Part shown: piece after piece, positions 8,237-17,634 of the stretch
How positions within the stretch are numbered: position 1 is the stretch's first letter
Layout: every line of letters begins with the position of its first letter
NCBI GenBank assembly: GCA_021796535.1
Contig: JAKABW010000003.1
Span: forward strand, 117,029 to 165,862
Length of the DNA stretch: 48,834 nt
Reading direction: 5' to 3'
Source: Actinomycetes bacterium
GTDB taxonomy: Bacteria; Actinomycetota; Acidimicrobiia; Acidimicrobiales; Bog-793
Made by a program: the position numbers and the translations under genes
The notes under the pieces: generated by a model
Told to the model about the DNA's origin: nothing
Seen by the model: the letters and a program-made list of their open reading frames with translations, nothing else
The model's database searches: none

Positions 8237-9586
8237 CTACCTTTTGGATTTGCCGGATTTTGATTTTTTCTTTGCTCTGCGCGGGGAGGAGTTCATAAAT
8301 TGATTCATGAGTCCTGAGGACTTAAACAATTTTTGCATCTCGGAAAATTGTTTCAACAGATTATTCACGTCAGTTACCGCAGTTCCCGAACCTTTGGCTA
8401 TCCTGGAACGGCGCGAGCCGTTTATAATGTGGGGCTCTTCCCTCTCCTCGAGCGTCATCGAAGTGATAATTGCCTCTATCCTGGTAATGTCGGCATCGTC
8501 AATATTGGCGTTTCTCACTTCTTTGGGCATCCCCGGCAACATTGAAACCAAACTTTGCAGGGGACCCATTTTCTTCATTTGCTGAATTTGTCCGTAAAAA
8601 TCGTCCAAAGTAAAACGGCCGCTTTTTAAGCGGTCCATGGCTTTGGCGCTCATTTGTTGATCTACTTCGGCTTCCGCTTTTTCTATCAGGCTGAGCACAT
8701 CTCCCATGCCGAGAATACGACTTGACATGCGCTCGGGATAGAAAGTTTCAATTTCGTTGATCTTTTCACCCGTGGTCACGAAAGCTATGGGCCTGCCCAC
8801 CACCTGTTTGACGGAAAGCGCTGCTCCGCCTCTCGCGTCGCCGTCCACTTTGGTGAGGATAATGCCGTCCAGTTCAAGGGTATCGTGAAACGCTTTGGCG
8901 GTATTCACGGCGTCCTGACCGGTCATGGCGTCTATCACCAAAAACGTGTAGTGGGGTTGCACGGCCACGGAGACGCGTCTCACTTCGTCCATGAGTGCTT
9001 GGTCTATGCTGAGACGGCCCGCCGTGTCCACGATAACCACGTCTCGGCCGACCCTGGCGGCTTCTTCCAATCCTCTTCTGGCCACCGAAACGGGATCCGT
9101 CGGTTCGGAAAATACCGCTACGCCTATTTCGGAACCCAAGACTCGCAGCTGTTCCACAGCCGCGGGTCTTGCCAAGTCAGCTCCCACCAAAAGGGGGTGC
9201 CGTCCCTGCTGTTTAAACCAGCGTCCCAGTTTTGCCGCCGTGGTGGTCTTTCCGGAACCCTGCAGACCGGCCAACAAAATGACGGTGGGAGGTTTTGAAG
9301 CGTAAGAAATCTTCAGTTGCTCGCCGCCCAAAATGGCGGTAAGTTCTTCATTTACGTATTTGATCACCTGCTGGGCCGGCGTAAGGCTCTTGGAGACCTC
9401 TATTTCCAAACAGCGCTGTCTGACGTTGGCGACAAACTCCTGTACCACCGCCAGTGCCACGTCGGCTTCCAAAAGAGCGATGCGGATATCTCTCAGAATG
9501 GAATCGATATCCTCTTCGGAGAGCCGTCCCTTGCTCTTGATCTTTTTTACGATATTTTCAAAACGGTCGGTAAGATTTTCAAACAT
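8237..9586 (-). CDS. ffh: Signal recognition particle protein Ffh (SRP54)
   Basis: A 449-residue Ffh, the GTPase and signal-sequence-binding subunit of SRP. The N domain comes first, followed by the G domain with P-loop GLQGSGKTTTAAKLG, DTAGRLSID, and TKVDGDARGG. The methionine-rich M domain includes GQIQQMKKMGPL, the GSRRSRIAKGSGT RNA-binding segment, and a basic lysine-rich C terminus. It starts 8 bp after the ftsY stop, so the SRP protein and its receptor are made from one operon. No 4.5S RNA gene was found in the window. Confidence 0.97.
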   Translation of the reverse strand: MFENLTDRFENIVKKIKSKGRLSEEDIDSILRDIRIALLEADVALAVVQEFVANVRQRCLEIEVSKSLTPAQQVIKYVNEELTAILGGEQLKISYASKPPTVILLAGLQGSGKTTTAAKLGRWFKQQGRHPLLVGADLARPAAVEQLRVLGSEIGVAVFSEPTDPVSVARRGLEEAARVGRDVVIVDTAGRLSIDQALMDEVRRVSVAVQPHYTFLVIDAMTGQDAVNTAKAFHDTLELDGIILTKVDGDARGGAALSVKQVVGRPIAFVTTGEKINEIETFYPERMSSRILGMGDVLSLIEKAEAEVDQQMSAKAMDRLKSGRFTLDDFYGQIQQMKKMGPLQSLVSMLPGMPKEVRNANIDDADITRIEAIITSMTLEEREEPHIINGSRRSRIAKGSGTAVTDVNNLLKQFSEMQKLFKSSGLMNQFMNSSPRRAKKKSKSGKSKR

Positions 9587-9594
9587 TTACACAC

Positions 9595-10794
9595 CTAAAT
9601 ACTGTCTTGGGAAATCCCGATTAAAGTTTCGGCAAATTCCGCCATGTCCAACGGCAACAGATCTTCCGTCCCTTCTCCCAAGCCAACGAGTTTGATGGGG
9701 ATATTGAGTTCGGAAGCTATGGCCAACACTATGCCGCCCTTGGCCGTGCCGTCCAATTTTGTCAGCACTATTCCCGTCACCTGTACCGCTTCGGCAAACT
9801 GACGGGCTTGTATCAAGCCGTTTTGCCCGGTTGTGGCATCTATCACCAACAACACCTCAGTGAGGTTTCCCGGCGGGCGGGCGGCTATCCTCCGCACCTT
9901 TTTCAGCTCCTCCATCAGGTTTGCCTTGTTGTGTAAACGCCCGGCAGAGTCGGCTATGACGAGATCGGCATTTTGTGCCGCGCCATGCCTCACGGCATCA
10001 AAAATCACCGAGGAGGGATCGGCTCCGGCTGCCCCTTTCACGAAATCGGCTCCGGTTCTTTTTGCCCAAAGCTCCAATTGATCGGCTGCGGCGGCCCTGA
10101 AAGTGTCTCCTGCCGCCAATACCACTTTTTTACCGGCACTCACTTCCCTGTGAGCCAGCTTGCCTATCGTAGTGGTTTTGCCGACCCCGTTTACCCCCAC
10201 CAAAAGCCAGACGTTTCCCGGTTCTTCCGTAAGGACCAGATCTGTGTCGCCGACGTCCAAAACGGTCACGATCTCTTTTTTGAGATAATCCGCCAATTCC
10301 GAAACGTCGCCGGACAACCTGTTTTCTTTGACCGCCGAACGCAGAGAATCGAGAAGTTTTGCCGTCGTGGGTATCCCCACATCTGCCAGAATCATGGCTT
10401 CTTCCAATTGATCGTAAATCTGCTGATCAATGCGTCCTTTGCTCCGAAGGGAAGCCAGCGGAGAGGCGAGTATCCCGCCCGTCTTCGAAAGACGCTCCCT
10501 CAGGTTCGGCCGGCCGGATAACGGCTCGGCTTCGGTCTCTTCGGCTTCATCGGAAACCGACTCGGCTCCGACAAAGGTTTCCGGTTTCCCGCCCCCTCCC
10601 GCTTGAGCGGCGGCGGAGCCAGGCCTCGGGACGGCAGTACGGTTTCCCGAGGGAGATGGCTTCTGGGACAGTTCGTTTTTTGGCAAATTCTTGCGGCGCA
10701 AAAGGTTCCTTTTGCCGGATTTCACCGCATAGGTAAACCCCGCCGATATCAAAATCAGCAAAACCGCTATTATCGCCACCAATACGTAAATCAT
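9595..10794 (-). CDS. ftsY: Signal recognition particle receptor FtsY
   Basis: A 399-residue SRP receptor. Residues 1-24 form a membrane segment (IYVLVAIIAVLLILISAGFT), followed by a basic patch, an acidic/proline-rich linker (about 35-100), and the NG GTPase domain with GVNGVGKTTTIGKLAH, DSAGRLHNKANLMEEL and TKLDGTAKGG. A true N-terminal membrane anchor is the actinobacterial form of FtsY. It lies between smc (106 bp upstream) and ffh (8 bp downstream), the usual order. Confidence 0.97.
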   Translation of the reverse strand: MIYVLVAIIAVLLILISAGFTYAVKSGKRNLLRRKNLPKNELSQKPSPSGNRTAVPRPGSAAAQAGGGGKPETFVGAESVSDEAEETEAEPLSGRPNLRERLSKTGGILASPLASLRSKGRIDQQIYDQLEEAMILADVGIPTTAKLLDSLRSAVKENRLSGDVSELADYLKKEIVTVLDVGDTDLVLTEEPGNVWLLVGVNGVGKTTTIGKLAHREVSAGKKVVLAAGDTFRAAAADQLELWAKRTGADFVKGAAGADPSSVIFDAVRHGAAQNADLVIADSAGRLHNKANLMEELKKVRRIAARPPGNLTEVLLVIDATTGQNGLIQARQFAEAVQVTGIVLTKLDGTAKGGIVLAIASELNIPIKLVGLGEGTEDLLPLDMAEFAETLIGISQDSI

Positions 10795-10877
10795 TATTTC
10801 CCAACCGTTCCTCTATGGGTAATCTGACGCATCTATATCATATTCTTTTGACAGCTGCCGTTTTCCGTTATCTATTT

Positions 10878-10900
10878 AAACCGGATTCACTCACCGGTTT
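10878..10900 (-). terminator. Hairpin directly after smc
   Basis: A perfect 7-bp inverted repeat, AAACCGG / CCGGTTT, with a 9-nt loop, beginning immediately after the smc stop codon. On the minus strand no long T-run follows (AAATAG), while on the plus strand it is followed by TTTTTA. It probably separates smc from the ftsY-ffh operon, but an intrinsic terminator is only weakly supported. Confidence 0.4.
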
Positions 10901-13900
10901 TTATACTCGTGCCTCTCGGGACGCGGCCGGTTTTTTTTGAACCTTTTCGCTTATCGCCTTGGACGAAGCCCCCGGAGCCATACTGATGCCGTAAAGGGCG
11001 TCTGCTATCTCCATAGTCTTTTTTTGGTGAGTTACGATAATCAGCTGCGCTTCCTCCCTGAACTCTTCCACAAGCCGCAAAAAGCGCTTCAGGTTTACCT
11101 CGTCCAAGGCTGCTTCCACTTCATCCATGATATAAAAAGGCGAAGGCCTGCTGCGGAAAACGGCGAACAAAAACGCCATGGCGACAAGGGATCTCTCTCC
11201 GCCGGAAAGAAGCGACAGCCTTCTCACGTTGCGCCCCGCCGGCCTGGCTTCTATCTCTATGCCGGTATTCAGGAGATCGTTCGGGAAAGTCAGACTCAAG
11301 CGGCCGTACCCGCCGGGAAACAGAGACGAGAAAAGCTTTTCGAAGTGGTCGGAAACGTCGGAGTAGGCCTTGAAAAAGACTTCCTCGATTTCTTTGTCGA
11401 TCGCCCTGATGACTTGGTCCAGTTCCCTCCGGGCTTTTCTGATATCGTTCAATTGAGATTCCAGAAAAGTCTCCCGTTCTTTCAATTGCCGCAATTCTTC
11501 CTCGGCCAAAGAATTGACAGGTCCCAGTGAACGCAATTCGCGCTGTAAATACTTTTGATAGTCGGGCGCCGACATGCCCGACGGAATTTCGGGACGGGAA
11601 GCTTCCAAAGCCTCGGTCTTCGTTACTCCAAATTCCGTCATGACCACGCTCTGTTGGGCGTCGATCCTGGTCGTCGTCTCTGCCATGACAATTTCAAGCT
11701 TTGCCGCCTGCTCCAAAATACCCGCCAGTTGCTTTTCTATATCCCCCCGCTCCGACCTCAGGCGCCTGATCTCTTGCAGAGCTTCGTCGCGTTCCCGGAT
11801 TTTTTGGATATTTTCTCTTTCCAACTCCTGCTTTTTTGAATTCAAAAAATTAAAAATCTCAATTATCTCTTCCAGAAATGAGGTCAGCAAACTGTTTTTG
11901 GCGAGCAAGGCCGGCTCTGCCTTGTTGAGCTTTTCAAACTCCAGATTCTGTGCCCGTAGGGATTCTTCCAAATCTTGTTGCCGAGATCCCAGGTTTTTGT
12001 GCCGCTCTTCCAGCAAAGCCGCTCTTACTTCCAAATCTCTGCGCAACACCATGTGGGCTTTGGCTTTTCTGTCGAAACTTTCCAGCACGGATCTTTCCCG
12101 GTTGCGCTCTTCCTCCAGATACTTGGCCCGTTCCGCAATCTGTTCCGCTTCCCGTGCCGCCTGTGCCGCCGTCGCTTCGGCTTGAGCTTCCAAGTCCGCC
12201 AGCAGCGCTTCTTCTTTGGCGAGGGACTCCGTGAGCACGGCCAGTTCTTCCTGAACGGCTTCGTGACTTGTCAGCAAATCCACCTCTTGCCTTTGCAAGT
12301 CAGCAAGGGCCATACGATTGCCGGCAACGGAACGCTCCAGCCTCTCCAACTGGGATTTTTCTTCTATCAACTTCTTATTGGCAGCTTCAGCCTCTTCGCG
12401 GCAGCGCCGCAAAACGACGGCGGATTCTTCGTACATCTTCTCTTCTTCGGCAGTTTTTTCTTCCAGGGCGGCAATGGATTTGGAGGCCCTTTCAAAGGCG
12501 GCCTGGGTCACACCGACCGTTTCGCCCACCAGCCTCCAGCCGGACGGGGAAAAACAGCTGCCTCCGGTCGTGACTATCGTGGAAGACGGATCGGCCAGAT
12601 ACGCCCTGACGGCCGTCTCCAAATCCCCGCGGCACAGCCAAACATCGGCGAGCAGACAATCCAGCAAATCCGACACTTCTTTGTCCTCTGCGGTTATGAA
12701 TTGGCGGATGCGCACTATGTCGGAGTCGCGTCCGACCGGGGCAGACACCGGCTTTGCCGCAAAACCGGGCGGCGGCACCGGCAAAACGGTTCCGTTCATC
12801 TTTTTTGAGGCCAGGATTTCCAGGGCGGCTTTGGCGTTTTCCGCCCGCACCAATACGGCACTCCCGATGCCGTCCCCCAGAGCTGCCTCAAAAGCTCTTG
12901 CGATCTCTTCGTCCATATCCACAAAGTCCAACAGGGTGCCCAAAACACCCCTGTTGTCAGCCAGGTACTCTATGCCGGCTTTGGATCTGACTTGGTTTAA
13001 GGCAAACTCCAGCGCCTCGGCCTTTGCCCGCGCTCCGTGAAGTTCCGCTGTGGTGAGAATCATTCTCTTGTTGACTCTTTCCGACTCCTCCTCGGCAAAC
13101 TTTACGGCCTCCGCCGCAGAACGGTATTTCTCCTGGTTTTCCTCCGTCGCTGACGTCAGTTCTTGCTTGGTGAGATCCAGTTGTCCGGACTCGGAAACGG
13201 CTTCGGAGATCCTTTGGGCCATGCCGTTCAGCCTCTCCAAAAGACGCGTCTCCGATTCTTTTGCGGCGGACCAAGCCGTCCTTTTGGCGATGAGTATGCC
13301 TCTCAACTCGACAACCCGCCGGTTGAGCTCTTTCCCCAAAGAGGCCACACCCTGTTGTCCTCCCCCGAATCCGTCATCCGGAGGAAATTCGGTCCCTCCG
13401 GAGTTTTCCGTGAGACTTTGTGCGGCCTTTTGTTCCAAGTAAGCCCTTCTTTCGACGGCTAGGTCCTCCTCCAAGGCGCCTATTTGCCCGAGTTCGGCAA
13501 GCAGAGATTGAATTTCTTCTTCGGTACGCAGCTTTTCTTCCGCCGCCTCCCGCAACAAGGCGTGGGTTTTTGTCAAATCGGGACGCGACCGCGCCTCGGA
13601 AATGGAAGTCTCTATATTTTTCAGGCGCTCCTGAAAACGGACCCTGAGACCGCGGCTCTGTTCTGCAAGCTGTCCCATTCTGGAAGACAAAACGACTTTG
13701 TCGCCGTAATCGTTTTGATCCAAAACGTCTTGCTTTGCCGACAAAACGGCCGTTTTTTCTTCCAGCAAGTTTTCCAGATTCGCCTTGCCTGCGAGCAATT
13801 GCCCGAGTTCCAATTGAGCAGACGACAGCTTGGCTTCCAGGGCCGCCAATTCCCTTCCGGATAGGTAAATCCCTATCGCGCTCAGAGCCGAAGTAAGCTC

Positions 13901-14548
13901 TCCGTAACGCGCTGCGGCCGTAGCCTGGCGCTCCAAAGGTCTGATCTGGCGTTTTACCTCCCGTCGCAGATCTTCCAGCCTATCCAAAGAAGATTCGCTG
14001 GATTCCAGACGTTTCTCGGCGCGCTCTTTGCGCTTCCTGTATTTCAAAATACCGGCCGCTTCTTCTATGACGCCCCTTCTCTCCTCCTGCGTTGCCTGCA
14101 AAATGGCGTCAAGTTGTCCCTGAGATATGATAATGTGCTGGGTCCGTCCCACCCCGGCGTCGGAAAGCAGCTCCTGTATGTCAAGCAGCCGACAGGAAGT
14201 CCCGTTGATCTGATACTCACTGTCGCCCGTTCTGAACAGAGTGCGCGTTATGTTTATTTCGTTGACATCCAGGGGCAGCTTCTTTGAGGAATTGTCGATG
14301 GTAAGCGTAACTTCGGCCCTGCCGAGAGCCGGCCGCTTTGAAGAACCGGCAAAGATGACGTCGTCCATTTTGCCGGACCGAACCACTTTCGGCCCTTGCG
14401 CTCCCAAGACCCATGCCACCGCATCCACGACGTTTGACTTGCCGGAACCGTTGGGACCTACGATAACGGTAATGCCCGGCTCCAATTCCAACGCGGTAGG
14501 CTCGGCAAAAGATTTGAAGCCTTTTAGAGTCAGCGATTTGAGATACAT
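10901..14548 (-). CDS. smc: Chromosome segregation protein SMC
   Basis: A 1215-residue condensin ATPase of full length. The N-terminal head has the Walker A motif GPNGSGKS at 31-38; long coiled coils flank a central hinge around residues 500-640 (GVLGTLLDFVDMDEEIARAF, then EAALGDGIGSAVLV); the C-terminal head has the signature LSGGERS and Walker B FYIMDEVEAALDEVN. SMC dimers extrude and organise chromosomal DNA with ScpA and ScpB, which are not encoded here. The ATG is preceded by TGAGG, and a TATAAT sits on the minus strand at 14569-14564, giving a short 5' leader. Confidence 0.98.
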   Translation of the reverse strand: MYLKSLTLKGFKSFAEPTALELEPGITVIVGPNGSGKSNVVDAVAWVLGAQGPKVVRSGKMDDVIFAGSSKRPALGRAEVTLTIDNSSKKLPLDVNEINITRTLFRTGDSEYQINGTSCRLLDIQELLSDAGVGRTQHIIISQGQLDAILQATQEERRGVIEEAAGILKYRKRKERAEKRLESSESSLDRLEDLRREVKRQIRPLERQATAAARYGELTSALSAIGIYLSGRELAALEAKLSSAQLELGQLLAGKANLENLLEEKTAVLSAKQDVLDQNDYGDKVVLSSRMGQLAEQSRGLRVRFQERLKNIETSISEARSRPDLTKTHALLREAAEEKLRTEEEIQSLLAELGQIGALEEDLAVERRAYLEQKAAQSLTENSGGTEFPPDDGFGGGQQGVASLGKELNRRVVELRGILIAKRTAWSAAKESETRLLERLNGMAQRISEAVSESGQLDLTKQELTSATEENQEKYRSAAEAVKFAEEESERVNKRMILTTAELHGARAKAEALEFALNQVRSKAGIEYLADNRGVLGTLLDFVDMDEEIARAFEAALGDGIGSAVLVRAENAKAALEILASKKMNGTVLPVPPPGFAAKPVSAPVGRDSDIVRIRQFITAEDKEVSDLLDCLLADVWLCRGDLETAVRAYLADPSSTIVTTGGSCFSPSGWRLVGETVGVTQAAFERASKSIAALEEKTAEEEKMYEESAVVLRRCREEAEAANKKLIEEKSQLERLERSVAGNRMALADLQRQEVDLLTSHEAVQEELAVLTESLAKEEALLADLEAQAEATAAQAAREAEQIAERAKYLEEERNRERSVLESFDRKAKAHMVLRRDLEVRAALLEERHKNLGSRQQDLEESLRAQNLEFEKLNKAEPALLAKNSLLTSFLEEIIEIFNFLNSKKQELERENIQKIRERDEALQEIRRLRSERGDIEKQLAGILEQAAKLEIVMAETTTRIDAQQSVVMTEFGVTKTEALEASRPEIPSGMSAPDYQKYLQRELRSLGPVNSLAEEELRQLKERETFLESQLNDIRKARRELDQVIRAIDKEIEEVFFKAYSDVSDHFEKLFSSLFPGGYGRLSLTFPNDLLNTGIEIEARPAGRNVRRLSLLSGGERSLVAMAFLFAVFRSRPSPFYIMDEVEAALDEVNLKRFLRLVEEFREEAQLIIVTHQKKTMEIADALYGISMAPGASSKAISEKVQKKPAASREARV

Positions 14549-14720
14549 GTCTTTGCCTCAGCAATTATAGGTAGTTAACGGCCAATCTGCACAATTGTAC
14601 TTTATCAACAGAGATCGACAAGGTCTGCCCGATCGTTTACGTGAAGATATTTTATGCCGGGATATCCTGGGTTCCGCGGACAGGATCCACATTGGCGACC
14701 CGACGTGCCCGGGAAACCGG

Positions 14721-15449
14721 TCAGGCCGTCGGCACCCGCAAAAAGGCTTCGGCAAAACGGCCTTCTTCCCAGCCGGCGGCAACCCGGTTGAGTTCCAACC
14801 AAGTTTTGATTCTTTCTTCCAGTTTGTGGTCTTTATCGGTTTCCTGGCTCACGTGGCAACGCAACGCTTCCAATTTGGCCGACAGGGTTGCGGAAACGTC
14901 CACAAAAGTATCGGGCCGATTGGGAGCCATAACCCAAACCTCCTCCACGCTGTGGGGGGAGAGTCCGGCCCCGAGCAATTCCGGGAAAGCAAACGGATTG
15001 CGGGCATCGGGGTAAACGGCTCTCAGAGCGGCTTCGGCGGCGGCCATATGGTCGGGATGACTGGAAAATATGCGCCCGAAATTTCTCTCCGGATTTTGAG
15101 TCAAAACTCTCTGGGGTCTGACTTTTCTTATGACCGCCGCTATTTTTTTCCGTAAATCCAGACTCACTTCGACTTCGCCGTCTTTGAAACCCAAAAAAAA
15201 TATGTCTTCCACTCCGAGAACCCTTCCCGCGGCCCTTTGTTCTTCCTGCCTGACTCCGGGCATCAGCTCTCTGGGGAAATTCACATCAAAGCCTCCGGCA
15301 TCCCCGTCGGTCACCAAACAATACGTTATTTTAACCCCGGCATCCCTCCACCTTTTGATTGTGCCGCCGGCCCCGAAATCTATGTCGTCCGGATGGGCCA
15401 CTACGCACAGCACCGATTCCACAATGTCTTCCCCGGCGTCACTGAACAT
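14721..15449 (-). CDS. PIG-L (LmbE-like) family deacetylase
   Basis: A 242-residue zinc-dependent N-acetylglucosaminyl deacetylase-fold protein. The signature AHPDD is at 18-22 (CVVAHPDDIDFGAGG), and the second metal-site element is SSHPDHMAAAEA near residue 130. In Actinobacteria this family includes MshB (mycothiol synthesis), Mca (detoxification) and sugar or antibiotic deacetylases; this one is shorter than MshB/Mca and cannot be assigned. AAGGAGAG stands about 11 bp before the ATG. It is separated from smc by about 170 bp. Confidence 0.85.
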   Translation of the reverse strand: MFSDAGEDIVESVLCVVAHPDDIDFGAGGTIKRWRDAGVKITYCLVTDGDAGGFDVNFPRELMPGVRQEEQRAAGRVLGVEDIFFLGFKDGEVEVSLDLRKKIAAVIRKVRPQRVLTQNPERNFGRIFSSHPDHMAAAEAALRAVYPDARNPFAFPELLGAGLSPHSVEEVWVMAPNRPDTFVDVSATLSAKLEALRCHVSQETDKDHKLEERIKTWLELNRVAAGWEEGRFAEAFLRVPTA

Positions 15450-15638
15450 AAAAATCGCTTCTCTCCTTAAAAACAGACAAATTACTTACTTTTATATCCT
15501 CTATATCCTAACAGCAATATGACTTTATAAGACCTTGCCGCACGGTGTCGCGATAAAACAGCCATACCCCGATCAGCGAAAGGGGATTTTATTTCACGGC
15601 AAAGAAATTCGCAAGGCGCTCACCGGTGCATTGCCTCA

Positions 15639-15671
15639 AAAAAAGTTTTTCGGCAATCCTTCGGCGGATTA
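15639..15671 (-). terminator. Possible terminator after the small zinc-motif gene
   Basis: On the minus strand, just beyond the stop at 15681, an AATCC / GGATT stem (15656-15671) is followed by ATTGCC...GGCAAT pairing potential and a run of seven Ts (15645-15639). The spacing between stem and T-run is longer than in a standard terminator. Confidence 0.4.
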
Positions 15672-15680
15672 AACGGGCTG

Positions 15681-15872
15681 TCAGCCCTCTTCGGTGCCCT
15701 CTTCGGAGTCATCTTCGTAGTCGAGTTCATCGGATTCGTATAGACACCAAGAGGCGTGGTCTTCGTCGGGTTCGGCGCCACATTCCGGACAGGGTTCCGG
15801 TATCACCTCAACGGCTCTCTTGAGAGAACGAGCTTCTTCAAATCTACGATGGCGTCCCTTTTTCACATTCAA
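15681..15872 (-). CDS. Small acidic protein with CPxC...C motif
   Basis: A 63-residue protein: a basic N terminus (MNVKKGRHRRFEEARSLKRA), a probable zinc-binding segment PCPECGAEPDEDHASWC (Cys-x2-Cys, His, Cys) and a strongly acidic tail rich in Asp and Glu. A perfect AGGAG lies 4 bp before the ATG, which supports translation. It resembles short conserved proteins of Actinobacteria, but I know no function. There are 231 bp between this start and the next plus-strand gene. Confidence 0.62.
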   Translation of the reverse strand: MNVKKGRHRRFEEARSLKRAVEVIPEPCPECGAEPDEDHASWCLYESDELDYEDDSEEGTEEG

Positions 15873-15879
15873 CTCCTAG

Positions 15880-16054
15880 TTACACCGACATGAGACCGAT
15901 CAACCCAGAGGGTCCTTTAGGCAATATCTTTTAAAGATACACATACACTGAGGTCTAAGTAACTAGCATACAGCTAATACAGGGATCAATGTGATGCTGT
16001 GAAAAATAACTGTTTCTGACCAAAAAAACTTTCCTGCGCCGAAAACCTCAAATT
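15880..16054 (+). other. Intergenic stretch that may encode a small RNA
   Basis: No supported ORF is present. The plus strand ends in a well-formed terminator-like hairpin (16055-16082), yet there is no plus-strand gene upstream within several kilobases. A small RNA or a regulatory leader is possible. The minus strand here must also hold the promoter of the 63-residue gene. Confidence 0.25.
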
Positions 16055-16082
16055 GACGCCGCAAAGCTTTGTCGGCGTTTTT
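16055..16082 (+). terminator. Rho-independent terminator-like hairpin
   Basis: ACGCCG-CAAAG pairs with CTTTG-t-CGGCGT, with one bulged T and the tip of the AAAG/CTTT segment serving as loop, followed directly by a run of Ts (TTTTT). Orientation is plus: the opposite strand lacks a T-run. It stands 22 bp before the ATG of the 78-residue gene, so it would end an upstream transcript or act as an attenuator. Confidence 0.6.
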
Positions 16083-16103
16083 CATGAACTACTCTGAATA
16101 AAC

Positions 16104-16340
16104 ATGGAAGGTTTTAACCCGCAAGATATGATCGAAAGATTCCGACTCCGGGCGCAGGCGGTAAGGGAGCGCACCATGCCGCCGGTGGAGGGAGCAGAAA
16201 GACAGCTGATCAGAAAACAAATGCAGCTTGATTACCAGGATTTTGCCATGCTGTCCGATGCGGCATGGAACTTGGAGGACGGCGTTTTGACGTTGACCGT
16301 GGACCTGAGACCGGATCCGGAAAAAACAACGGAGAAATAG
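16104..16340 (+). CDS. Small conserved hypothetical protein
   Basis: A 78-residue soluble protein starting MEGFNPQDMIERFRLRAQAV, followed by the segments MPPVEGAERQ and QLDYQDFAMLSDAAW, and a C-terminal hydrophobic/acidic strand pattern DGVLTLTVDLRP. It looks like a conserved family in Acidimicrobiia, but no function is known to me. The ATG has no Shine-Dalgarno; TACTCT at 16090-16095 ends 8 bp before it, which fits a leaderless mRNA. Its end is 37 bp from the convergent rnd. Confidence 0.62.
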   Translation: MEGFNPQDMIERFRLRAQAVRERTMPPVEGAERQLIRKQMQLDYQDFAMLSDAAWNLEDGVLTLTVDLRPDPEKTTEK

Positions 16341-16377
16341 CGGCTGTGTCGTCCTCTTCCGGGGGAGAAGCTGGATT

Positions 16378-17568
16378 TCAGTTCGCTGCCACATGCGATC
16401 TTTGCTCGAGAATGACGGAGCCTTCTCCGTCAAAAGCCAGCGCGACTTCGCCCCGGGACAGGCTCTGCAACTGTTCTCCTATCAAAGAAAAGCGCCAGCT
16501 GTTGGCAATGAGTCCGCCGTCGGAACCGCTTTGGTAAAAAACCGTCAGATCTTCCTTGGTGGCCAGCATGGGTTGGTCTATGTCGAGTTCTATCGCTTTC
16601 TGCGCCACATAAGTCATCGCCAAGCCGATGAGCGGCTTGCTGGCGCTGTCGTCGGGGGCGGGCTTCGGGGGCAGCCTGAGTTCTGTTTCCGGAAGACTCA
16701 TTCCCCTTTTGAGGGCGGCAAAAAAAGACTCGGCGTCCGAAGGGGACAGTTCTATATCTCTGACCGCCAGGATATCCTCCGGCGACCGGAGCGGACTGTG
16801 AATCACGGAAGCCAGCGCCAAATCCGAACAGATTCTTCTCACGGGGATATTTTTGGACCTGGCCTGTTCTTCCCTCCAGGCAGCCGCTTCTTGGGCGACC
16901 CCGCGGTAAACGCCTTTCAGTCTGCCGGCATTTTTGATTTTCCACCAGGCCTCTCTGGGGTCGGAAAGCTCTCTGGATTTGGCCAAAAGCCTCAGAGACT
17001 CCTCCTCGCTCCAGTCGAGCCGTCCCAGTCTTGTGAGTTTGGATTTCAGGATTTCGTAAAGCCTGATCAGATACCTGACGTCGTTTGCCGCATAGAATTT
17101 TTGTTCTTCACTCAAAGGCCGCTTGGTCCAATCGCTGAGTTGGTTTAACTTGTTCAAAGTGACGCCCAACAGCTTCTCCGAGAGAAGCGAGAGGCTGGCG
17201 CCAGAAAAACCCAGAAATCTGGCGGAGAGCTGAGTGTCAAAAAACTTCTTTGGCAACATGGCACACGTATCATAAAGGATGCGCAAATCCTGGTCTCCGG
17301 CGTGCAGCACCAAAAGGGCTTCCGAAGCCAAAAGTTTTTTCAACAAAGACAAATCCACGCAAAATGGATCGATGAGAAATACTTTACCGCCGCAGGCTAT
17401 TTGCAACAAAGCCAGTCTGGGAAAGTAAGTTCTTTCGGTGTGAAACTCGGTATCGAGAGCGTAAATGCCGTTTGCCAGAATCTCATCGATCAGAGCGGAA
17501 AGTTCGCCGTCGCCTGTTATTTCACGCCAGTCGGCATCGGGATTATAACGGGTCTGGCGATATGTCAT
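16378..17568 (-). CDS. rnd: Ribonuclease D
   Basis: A 396-residue 3'-5' exoribonuclease of the DEDD family. The exonuclease domain contains D39-x-E41 (YALDTEFHTERTYFPRLALL), the second-Asp segment VLHAGDQDLRILYD, and YAANDVRYLIRLYE. An HRDC-type region follows around residues 220-300 (including RSKNIPVRRICSDLALAS), then a C-terminal region matching other actinobacterial RNase D. It matures the 3' ends of tRNA and other stable RNA. A TAAAAT hexamer precedes the ATG by 12 bp. The gene is complete. Confidence 0.9.
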   Translation of the reverse strand: MTYRQTRYNPDADWREITGDGELSALIDEILANGIYALDTEFHTERTYFPRLALLQIACGGKVFLIDPFCVDLSLLKKLLASEALLVLHAGDQDLRILYDTCAMLPKKFFDTQLSARFLGFSGASLSLLSEKLLGVTLNKLNQLSDWTKRPLSEEQKFYAANDVRYLIRLYEILKSKLTRLGRLDWSEEESLRLLAKSRELSDPREAWWKIKNAGRLKGVYRGVAQEAAAWREEQARSKNIPVRRICSDLALASVIHSPLRSPEDILAVRDIELSPSDAESFFAALKRGMSLPETELRLPPKPAPDDSASKPLIGLAMTYVAQKAIELDIDQPMLATKEDLTVFYQSGSDGGLIANSWRFSLIGEQLQSLSRGEVALAFDGEGSVILEQRSHVAAN

Positions 17569-17634
17569 AGAGGTTCTTTGATTTTATCAATATCTCGGGC
17601 CAAAACGGACTGTTTCGCGATCTGTTCTCTAAAA

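Noticed and set aside
10937-14564. Many long open frames on the plus strand opposite smc
   Set aside because: They are antisense shadows of the smc coding sequence; smc has full family motifs over its whole length.
15566-15590. CCCC / GGGG hairpin followed by ATTTTATTTC upstream of the PIG-L gene
   Set aside because: A 4-bp stem with a long loop is too weak for a terminator and no plus-strand gene precedes it.
15893-15937. 14-codon ORF (starting MRPINPEG) in the gap before the orphan terminator
   Set aside because: Too short, with no ribosome-binding site or conserved feature to separate it from chance.
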